The position numbers were made by a program, and so were the translations under genes. A DNA stretch of 64,000 bases from Parasponia andersonii (lineage: Eukaryota; Streptophyta; Magnoliopsida; Rosales; Cannabaceae), in the NCBI GenBank assembly GCA_002914805.1, contig JXTB01000001.1, positions 3,482,560-3,546,559 of the forward strand, read 5' to 3'. Below, one piece after another: positions 46,615 through 55,897 of this stretch. The first letter of the stretch is position 1; every line of letters begins with the position of its first letter. Below the pieces are notes generated by a model that saw nothing but the letters and a program-made list of their open reading frames with translations, did no database searches and was not told where the DNA came from.

Positions 46615-47824
46615 TGTTGAGAAATTAAAGTTTTAATCTTACTCACTTTTATTTTGAAAATAACAAACATATTCGATGACAAATCCACATCCGTATACCT
46701 ATCACCACATCTTTCCAACCAAATTGATGAGGAGAAGTTAACACTTCTTGCTCATCTTCGAATGATGAAAGTGGTGATTCTAAGGCTTCGGAGTTTCGAC
46801 ATTTGTTTGGCAGTGGAATACCGCATAATCCCAAGTTTTTCTCAATGGGATTGCTCTCAAATCTACTCAATTGGATTTCTTAAAGAAGGAAATCAATTTT
46901 TTTCATTTTCAGTCCACTAAAAATGACAATAACTATGTCTAACTATCAGAAATTGCTAGTTTTGATACGAGCTTATAAATAGAAGCTATTTTAAGACTTG
47001 ACAAAGGGATGACATGAACCTAAATTATTATCCAACTATTTTCTAAGTACAAAAACCTATTTCTATATTGAATTAACTTTCAAATCATTTTGAGCCAATC
47101 TTAGAGCATTCATTATGTATTGTTCTCAAATCTCTTAAGCCAAAATTATATTTATTACTTTTGAGAGGAGACTTTTGTGAGTGTGTTCACTCTTATATTG
47201 AAAAATCATTCGTAAGTAAGTGAGATTGGCACTGAAATCATAAACAACATGTATATAAGTAAGATTGTCACCGGAGTCTAAACGACTCAAGTGTAGGTGA
47301 GGTTGTCACCGAAGTCTACAAACCGTGAGTTGATAAGATTAGCACTATTGTCTAAATAATCCGTGCAGTTGAGGTTGGCACTAGAGTCAAAACAATCTGA
47401 GATTAGGCGTGATAGAGTTGGAATCAAGACTATTGTAAAAGCATGTACGAGCATAAGAAGAATTTATTTCATTTGTAAAAAGGTCAGTCAAGCTAATATT
47501 TTTTATCTGATAGTGGAAAACTTAAAACAAATTGCTCGGAGCTGGAGATATAGACAAATCATCGTGTTTATCGAACATTGTAAAAACTAAGTTCGCATTT
47601 TTTCTATCCTTATACTCTTTACTTTATTGCAAACTATTTAATTATATATTTGATATTTAGTGTGTTTAATTTACTTAGTTTTATTGTTATATATTTAGTG
47701 TTATTATTTACTTAGCTTAAAAGTTTCAAAATAATGGTCTACAGTTTTACATAGTTAAAAAGTTTATTAAAAAATTTTAAAACTCAATTTACCTCTCTCT
47801 TGGGTAGTCAATCTTGGGCTAACA
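46615..47824. mobile_element. LTR-like insertion (probable copia solo LTR) with perfect 5-bp TSD
   Basis: Starts TGTTGAGAAATTAAAG and ends TCTTGGGCTAACA, flanked on both sides by AAGAG (46610-46614 and 47825-47829). The right part has copia LTR character: ATTTACCTCTCTCTTGGGTA close to the end and AAGCATGTACGAGCATAAGA earlier. It splits the tandem array cleanly. Unusually, the left part carries an antisense C-terminal RLP relic. Confidence 0.7.
46649..46900 (-). pseudogene. RLP C-terminal relic, antisense, inside the LTR-like insertion
   Basis: On the minus strand a 73-codon frame reads FESNPIEKNLGLCGIPLPNK, then SSFEDEQEV and FGWKDVVIG, matching the end of the RLP ectodomain: the C-cap GLCGIPL, acidic spacer and start of the transmembrane helix. 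After VVIG the frame slips by one base; the alternative frame gives GYGCGFVI, the helix expected for this family. It is distinct from both large pseudogenes (GLCGIPLPNKC versus GLCGDPLTKKC), so it derives from another RLP subfamily. Confidence 0.75.
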
Positions 47825-47829
47825 AAGAG

Positions 47830-48330
47830 ATGACATATGATTTATTTACTATGACTCAAAATAATTTATCGTTTGTAGATGACAGTATATTTACCATTAT
47901 ACTCTTGGTAAATTACTCATTTACAATTATTAAGAAGTGATATATGATTTATTTATCATGACTTAAAAGATTTATCACTTATACATGGTAATATATTTAC
48001 CATTATACTCTTAATAAATTATTTATTTACCTCTATTATGTTTATTTACTATAACTTGAAAATTTTCTCACTACGGTAACATATTTATTATTATACCCTA
48101 GTAAATTAGTTATTTATTACTATTATGAGGTGGTATATCATTTATTTATTATAATCTAAAAAATATATAATTTATTTATGATGATATATTTACCATTATA
48201 TTCCTAATAAATTATTTATTTACCTATGTATAAAGTGTATATAACTTATTTACCATGACCTCAAAAATAAATACCACTCATTCACCACATAATATACAAC
48301 GGTACATTACAAATTTAAAACTGATATATA
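47830..48330. repeat. Tandem array block 2, about 106-bp unit
   Basis: TAAATT marker positions 47909, 48015, 48102 and 48208 give spacings of 106, 87 and 106. It continues block 1 in the same orientation; units decay toward the right. Confidence 0.8.
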
Positions 48331-48751
48331 GTAGTATATCACTAATTACTTTTACTTACCAAGTTAATTAATTGGATTAGTGGTCATTTCACAATTCAAT
48401 CAAATACTTAGCCCATAACTCCGATTTCCAATCCGGTTACTCAGTGGTGAGCAACCATCTTTTTCCTCCGACTACAGTTAACCATGGAAATCCAAAACTA
48501 GAATTGCTTTGCATAGTGCATACCTGTTGCACCCATTATTTCTAGCCTCTTTACTTGAATCCCACCATTGATTTTGGCTATTTTTGAAGTTTATCTATAC
48601 CAAAGCCTTTAAATTTCTCACACATCCATAGGCACTAATCAAAATGTTGTTTAACTATGTACATAGGCGAGGATTAGTCAAAATATTAGACAACTGTAGA
48701 TATTTATTTACCTACTCTATTCTTTTTTTCAGGAAAAAAAAAAACGAGAGA

Positions 48752-49144
48752 TCAGTCCTCAACTGGACTAAACATGCAGCCAATATCTTCAATCTCTCCC
48801 TTTACGGCTTGATCTCGCTTGAGAGTGCCTTGGTATGAAGTTTCAATGACTAAGGGAGAGAACTTGGCCTTAGAGGCAGCAATACAAGCCAATGACCCAG
48901 CGTACAACCCCACAACTTGGTTCGACTTGGTGAGTCCAATCGTTGTTCGAATCGACTCAGGATCTGGACCCAGAGTACCTGCCGAGTCCAAATCTACACC
49001 AACCATTTCTCCTCGACAGCGAGTACGAGTGTTGGTGCGGATAATATAAGAAGTGTAAAATTGGAATTTAGTGAGAGCAAACATAAAAATGGGCATATTT
49101 GTAAATAAGATTAAAAAGGGGCATCTATTAACATTGGTTGTCAA
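48752..49144 (-). other. GC-richer open stretch, origin unknown (possible captured fragment)
   Basis: The minus strand is open for 130 codons and the plus strand for 76 codons (48819-49049). The minus frame contains GEMVGVDLDSAGTLGPDPES and SNQVVGLYAGSLACIAASKA, which I do not recognise. Base composition is higher in GC than both flanks, and the stretch lies just inside the right inverted terminus of the composite element, as a captured gene fragment might. It has no start context, splice evidence or domain, so I do not call it a gene. Confidence 0.25.
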
Positions 49145-49495
49145 AAAGGATACCTGACGCCCACTATCTAGGTCTTATATGGACGCTCCAAGCGACTCCT
49201 TAGCTAAATCATCCCAATTACAAATTATAAATATTTGTTTATTAGTTTACACTTAATTATAATATCAGTACTTTTTTCTCTTCTCTTGCTTGGCAGTTCT
49301 TTTTTTCCCCTCTCTCGCTTAGTTAGTCACTGTGTACTATCAATTTACTTTCACTTATATTGTTATCAATTGGTATTTCCTTCATAGACCTCATGCACTC
49401 CAGTAATTTCTCTTTTATGAAAGTCCATATTGATTCTTCAATTTGTTTTCTAATTTTGTTCTCAAATTGTTCATTAATGTTCTCTGTGTCCTTGA

Positions 49496-49639
49496 ACAGA
49501 TTCCAGTTCAAGTTCTAAAGAAGAAGATTTCAAGTCTTTATTTGAGTTTAATTGGATGAAAATATAACTTGGATATAGTATTGGAATAGTAGTTGGTGTC
49601 ATTATTGAGCAGATTGTTGTATCCAACAAGATGTTATGA
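49496..49639 (+). pseudogene. RLP C-terminal relic (spacer, transmembrane helix, tail)
   Basis: A single frame reads DSSSSSKEEDFKSLFEFNWM, KI, a stop codon (TAA), then LGYSIGIVVGVIIEQIVV and SNKML before TGA at 49637-49639. This parallels the end of RLP copy 2 (acidic spacer, aromatic W, GYGIGVVVGVVIE helix, short tail). Everything upstream is gone. It is a third plus-strand RLP remnant, about 4.3 kb downstream of copy 2. Confidence 0.75.
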
Positions 49640-51800
49640 CTCCCAAAGAGGTGGAAGTAACAAAAGGTATTATATTATTCTTGTTATTACTTCTAAAGAG
49701 AGTTAATCGAAGTAACAAAACGTATTATATTAAGATTTTTTTTCACGAGGTGGTCGAAATATCAAGACTTATTATATTAAGATTTTTTTTTTTTTTAGGG
49801 GGATTGGGTTCAGGATTTTGATTTTTCCGTGGTTTTTTAAAGTTCTAATTGGGGTTGTTTTTTGGCTTGTTTTTGGGAGTTACCCTCCCCGGGGGGTCTC
49901 CTTTTCCCTTTTTTTTTTCGCCCCTTTTTTTTTTCCCAAAAAGAAAATATGTTATGGTTATGGAGGGATAGAATCTTGACCCACTTATAAGCAAAATCAT
50001 AAAGGTGCAAACATTTAACGGGTGTGTTACAATCCCAAATGTATGAAATATAATGCTCTGTTTCTTAATCTAAATCCAATCATCTATTTTTTTTTTCTTT
50101 TCGTTTTGAAGGAATCATCTATTAAATGCTGTCAGAGAAAAAGTTGATTATATGGTAACGTCAGCACACGGATTGTAAATGTGCACAGGCAACATATACC
50201 TTTATCAACATTATATTAGCATTTTAAAAAAAATAAAATAAAATAAAAAATAAAACCTCCAATTTGCATAATTTGGGCAGAAATTTATGCTGTTTTAGCT
50301 TTTGCTGCCATTGGCTAGTTTTTCTTTTTATTTATTTATTTATTTATATTTTTTTGGGGAAGGAGTGATAGGAACTGCAGTTCAAATAGCCAAGGAAAAA
50401 CAAATAACAATGGAGTGATTGGTCTAGTGTAGTGTTCAAACCGAGTAATTGGTCTAGTCAGTGTGCAAGGGCCAACTTAGCCCGCAACTTGCTCAAACTG
50501 ATGCAACACAAATCCACTTCAATATCTCATAGTCATAGGCAATCCAACCTAAATCTTAACAAATATTGCATACGGCTCATTTATGAATATAATTAATCTA
50601 TTAACTTATGAATAGTACTTAGTACTGCATATCTCAACTTTTGTACCAAATTTTTTATTAATAATACTGCATATCTCAATTTTTGTACTAAATTTTTTAT
50701 ACCAACACACATAGTATGTAAATTCTATCTAATTGGTGTATTAAAACTTATTATAAATAGATTAAATATCATCGCTAATAAAATAGTAAGAAATCACATG
50801 TCACATGTTGGTATTAAAAATTTGATTAAAAAAAATTGGTACCAACTGTTATCCTTATTATTTTTCTCCTTTTTATAATAATATTGTTTCGTACAAATAA
50901 ATACTCATACATAATACACACACATACAAATGAAAAACTAGTCTTGAATTAAGCTACTATTCGATAATGCCTTATTGGTTTCTTCTGATTCATACGAGCT
51001 TTCTACGTTACATGTAAATGTTCCTATACTTCTCTAACCAAAATTTCATACATTTTTCCCTTTAACAAAAAACTGAAAATCCAATGGCTAACAATTTTCG
51101 AGAATTAAACTAGTAAGATGGTTCCTTTTGAGTTTTGCTATGTCAATAGTTGACATAGTTTAAATCGCTCAACCCGCCCCGAAATCAACAAACTAATATC
51201 ATCCTAGATAGTTAAGCCATATATCATTGTTAAAGTACCCCAAAAAAAAAAAAAAAGACATGTAATGAAGCATTATCAAGAATGATTTTATGACTGCACT
51301 TACAAAATAAAAGAATAAGAATAATAGAAAGAAAAGGAACAACCATATATGTTGTTTATTACTAAGACTAAATCTTTAGAACTAATGTTATTGGGGCTGT
51401 GATTGCTGCAAAATATTGATGATAACAAAGGTGATCATGTAAACTAGAGGACTTATGTGCTTAATCTTTTATTCAATTGATTTCCTTCAACTTCTGTTCA
51501 ACCATAAACGGTTCCAGTTTTTACAGATGTGTAGAGCATAAATTTTAACGGTGAAATCAATAATCCTTGTACAAAACATCAAATAGCTAAGAGAAAAATA
51601 TACTTCGATGCTTACATCATGGACTATTTACACGTAAAATGGGATGTCTTTTAAGACAAGAAATGTATTGTCCTAAAACACAACAAAGAGATAAAGGGGA
51701 AAAAGATAAGATTGGAAATAATTATTCCAAGTTCATGTTCATACCACAGATGCGTGAATGGGGGATATCAATAGCTTAACCTTGAGCTTTCATCAAAGTT
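49640..51800. other. Intergenic DNA between the RLP cluster and the DUF423 gene
   Basis: Homopolymer-rich sequence (unusual G/C/T-run text at 49780-49940), a TTTA microsatellite near 50320-50350 and AT-rich DNA. The 3' end of the DUF423 transcript probably reaches into the right side; TTTATT near 51467 would be AATAAA on the minus strand. Confidence 0.5.
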
Positions 51801-51808
51801 AAGCATCC

Positions 51809-54113
51809 TCAGAAAAGCAAGCTAGCCCAAGCAGCCATGAAAGCAAATCCACCAAATGGAGCCAAGGTAGAATACTTCCTGTCCTCAAGAAGTGCCACAG
51901 CATAACACCTACAAAATCCACATTTCATTAAAACAATCACTTCTGATAATATGAGCTGACATTGAGATTTCAACAAAAAGAAGAACTGACAATAAGAATC
52001 CAACAAAACAAGCAGACTATTGAATTTGAACCAGCTAATATCAAAACAATACAAGTCCACCAGTTCAGGCATTGCAAGTGGACTTTTACAATTTTTGTTC
52101 TCCGTCTTTTCGTGAATCACAGTCTGATGGGGAGTGTTGAAAATTAAGATGCATAAGAAGTTCTCAGACCACTCTTTCCATTCAATTCCAATGGCATTAA
52201 AAACCTCGTGACCGGCTTTTGCACCAAAATTTCTTGCTGACACCAAGGACATGAGGTCCCCTGATCATAGGCCCAACAGGGTCACGTCAACTTAAATCCT
52301 TATTTGTGAAAAACACAACTCTGCCTCGTGAAACAGTTTTTATCTGATGCCCTAAATATACAATATCTTAAACAGTATTATTGTCTGGGACTCAGGCTCC
52401 CAAAGTCCACCTAAATTTACAATATCTTGAAAGACAATATACCTCGGTCATCCCCTTTCAGGAACGAAGAATGGTCATTCTTCTTTTTGGAATAGAACAT
52501 GCATTTTTAAGAGTAGATAACAACTAAATATGAAAAATAACATTGTTTCAGATGCCACGTAGATTTAAAAGTTCGAAAACAAGCCCAAACATTATCCTTC
52601 CATGTAAACTTAAGCTAAAGTCAGATACCCTGTAGCAACAAATTTGTCAAATTTGACCAAAAAAAAAATCAAACACAATATGCACGGGAAAATGCATGTG
52701 GCTCTTGATAAGGATGTTAAATTCTCATTTACAGTCTGGCATTGAACACAGTACCTCTCCAGATATACTCGAAAAATCACCGATTTTTCATAGGAGAGTG
52801 GTCAATGCATGACTGCTTTTTTAAGTGCTTCGGAAAAAGACAAACATGGCAAATGTGAACGGATGTGTGATTTTGTGCAATAATGATCTACTTGTTACTT
52901 AATGTAACATGTACCAACTCGTGGCAATGCCTTGTTGGCAACCACATCGGCTAAGATTAGAGACAAGGAGAGCAAGACTTAAGGTTGGTGAGAGCAACAC
53001 ATTAGAATCTAGTACACCAATACGCATTTCATGTCACATATAAGCCGTTTATCATTTTAGCACTCTCCTCAAGTCAATGCATATCAGGGTAGAAACATAA
53101 TACAGCCTTCTCAAAAAGAACTCCTTAGAAGTATCCGACTCTCACATAAAGAATAACGCATACCAGTTTTCTGACTTCATCTCATTCTAACAATCAATTT
53201 GTTTTCACAAAATGCACGGAAACCTTTTACAGTTTATCCAACAAGCCGAATAAACAATATCTGTCCAATATTCCCATAAAAAATTCGTGTCCAACCAGTG
53301 CATAGCTACCACAGCATTTTAAAATTCTAAAACTGAATAATAAAGTCGAGAAATTATAACTAGTTTGTTTCTAGATTTAAATAATGTGGTAGGCATTCAT
53401 TGGTTGGACACTGAATTGGACAGGAGATTTGGATTCAAAAAAGTCTTTATCACATGAGCTTATCATCTTGAAATTTTGAAACCACTAAACAAACCCGAAA
53501 CAATCCATTTTTCGTTTAGTAAACTCTGACACGCATTAGAAAAAATGTCACTTACGTCCCAGAGAATGCCAGGAGACCAGCGGTCAAAAGGCCTCCAAAC
53601 TGAAACATGAATACCAAGAAACAAAATCAGCAAAGAAAGGGTCAAACCACACAACACAAAATGCTAATCAAGTACATATAACTTCACACAGGGGAAAGTG
53701 AAACTCACAACGTGGGGTCGTTTAGTAACCGGAGCAGCAAGCAAAGCGGCTGAGTGAACCAAGTGGTAAAGAGACGCAGTTTGCCAAACCTTGAGGCCAT
53801 TAACAAGAAAGAAATTTTACAAAACAAAAGAAGTAAACCACAAATTATTGAATATAAGTAAATGGGTTGTGAATGAAATTGGAAACAAACCTCTCTGTAA
53901 GCTGGATTTTGGGGTTTGAAGGCGTGAGCACCATATGCACCCAACCCAACAGCCGCTACTCCTGTTTTTTCATTCAAAAGTAATTATTTTTTCTTTTGGG
54001 TTTTCTCAGAAAACTAAATCCAGTTGATTAAAGAAAGGAAAAGGATGTAGTTATGGTGAAGAGAATCTGTTACCGGAGATGGCAGCTACTTTGTGCCAGT
54101 GAAGAGGATCCAT
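51809..54113 (-). CDS. DUF423/TMEM256-family small membrane protein
   Basis: Five exons on the minus strand join in frame: 54113-54074, 53961-53891, 53789-53709, 53599-53556 and 51908-51809, all with GT-AG introns; the last intron is about 1.65 kb. The product has 111 residues, the usual size for the family. It begins MDPLHWHKVAAISG, followed by GLGAYGAHAF (the conserved glycine-rich first helix and AHA motif), W-QTASLYHLVHSAALL (second helix), GGLLTAGLLAFSGTCYAVAL (third helix) and PFGGFAFMAAWASLLF (fourth helix, C-terminal). The family (bacterial YgdD, animal TMEM256) is a four-helix membrane protein of unknown function. Start chosen because its short MDPLxxHK head is typical. Retaining the last intron would give a longer, unrelated frame, which I reject. 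Confidence 0.92.
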
Positions 54114-55897
54114 GGCTTTCTTTTACAAGTTTTGCTTTGCTTGAGAGTTGAGACTTCGGGTTTCTGACTTTTTTTTTTTTTAAAGGTTCAAAGGATCATC
54201 AAGGAAACCCAGGGGTCAGGCTGCATCCCAGTTCCCTTCTAAGGTAGCTGGTTAGTGTTAGCAGTCAAACCTTGCTGAACGACGTCGTTATGTGTTAAGT
54301 GATAAAAAAAATTAAAAAGGAAGAATTCCACCTTTTTTTTTTTTTTTTTTTTTTTTGAAAGAGAGAAAGAGCAATGAGAGGGCTCAGCTTATGATTTCAA
54401 TACCAGAGACAAGTACGACTATCACTTAATAATTTCGTTATTTTAGAATATAAACCATTAATAATCAAACAACAGAATGATTTGTTATTTAGTTTAACTT
54501 GTGAATAAAAGAAATATAATTTTGTGATTCTTTTCTAAAAAATAAAAAAGAATTTTTCTAACAAAAATTATGAACATAGTGAACTCTATTACGAATGAAT
54601 TTGCAATTAGAAATGCGCTTAATTTGATATATAAAATAATGTGACATGATTTTTTCACAGTGACTAATTATTACGAAAAAACGATGCTAAAGTATCTTAA
54701 AATTTGTATCAAATTTTTAATACTAATATATGTGATATACGAATTGTCGCTATTAAATTAGTATATTAGAATTTACCACGAATAAATTAATTAGTATATT
54801 AGAACTTACCATGAATAAATTATTCACGTTAATTAATTAAATAGTAACAATAACTCACACTGCTAGTATTGAAAGTTACCAAGCATTATTTATTTCATTT
54901 GACATTTAGTGCATAAAATCGGTGAAAGTACTTGGTAGCATTACTGGGAGTAATTTTTACAACCACACCTGCCAAAACAGAGGTGAGTGATATGTCATAA
55001 TTTTGGCGTTTTTGAAGACTAGTTGGTTAAGTCACAGGAATATGATGCAGAAAGTGAACAGCCTCGCAAAGTAGAAGCCGATTAAGACGAATAAGCAGTA
55101 AAATGTAACTTTGGAGACTAGTGAACTTTCTCAACATCTATTAAAAATGAGAAATGTTAAACGTCACCAGCACCAGGTGATCGTCATTACTGCTCAAATA
55201 TTACCATATGGTATCGTGTGTATCCATGTATAAATTATACAGTAAGTTTAGGTGTCAACGAATGAATTTGTGATTAGTTAGGAACTAACGGTGATTATAA
55301 CTAATAATAATGTGTCATAATGTTGTTCATACATGCACTAAAGAAGTTGGGTAATTATCTTCACATCTCAAGACGAAAAAAGAAAAAGACGTATATGTAG
55401 TGACCGGAAAATTGTAGCATAAAGACATTAGATACTGTCTCAAAAGTGAGAACAGGACATTTACATACGAGGAGTTGGCCTTTTGCCAATAAAAGATATC
55501 AAGCGTAAAAGCAATCTCCATGACCAGAAGAACGATGTTCATCTTAACCAAGCTGGTTTAACGGCAAGAATCTAATAAATACTTGTCGAAATTAAAGGAG
55601 AATAATGGTAACGGTTGAGTTGGCAATCTGATGTACTAAATAAGTGTTACAACAGCTCAAAAAGGAATAAATAAGAGGTAAACAAGCAGTAGTCAAATAA
55701 ATTTTGAAAATCTAATGATATAAAGTTTTTACTCGGTAAACATGGCACCCTCTAAAACCACTTCCGGGGGTTAAATGTTGCAATGGTCTCTACCCAAAGT
55801 GTAGACATATTTGTACAGTTAAACCTAAGTTTTTGTTTAAAGAATGCTAAAATGGAACTCCCAAGGTAAATTTTTGCTTCCCTGCTTCTCTAGTGGG
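54114..55897. other. Intergenic DNA between the two minus-strand genes
   Basis: Contains the DUF423 promoter region (T-run near 54169-54181), a long T homopolymer at about 54333-54356, and the probable 3' untranslated region of the J-protein gene at the right. No further gene supported. Confidence 0.55.

Larger units (their letters stand above)
46121..49156. mobile_element. Composite element with inverted terminal repeats, 3.0 kb
   Basis: The left 70 bp (CAGGAATACCCC at the edge, TTTTGATTTTATTAACAAAT further in) matches the reverse complement of the right end (CAGGTATCC at the edge, TTTTAATCTTATTTACAAAT further in) at roughly two thirds of positions over about 68 bp by eye. Inside are a ~106-bp tandem array, a solo LTR and a GC-richer open stretch. 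I found no transposase and no convincing TSD at these exact edges, so the true ends may lie slightly outside. The form fits a non-autonomous Mutator-like element, but this is inference. Confidence 0.45.

Noticed and set aside
46205..48330. A CRISPR-like or regulatory repeat array
   Set aside because: Units are about 106 bp with no unique spacers, in plant nuclear DNA; this is an ordinary tandem repeat.
51809..52252. A 147-codon minus-strand frame overlapping the DUF423 last exon
   Set aside because: Only its last 33 codons match the family; the rest is read-through of the last intron, and the spliced five-exon model recovers the full family sequence.
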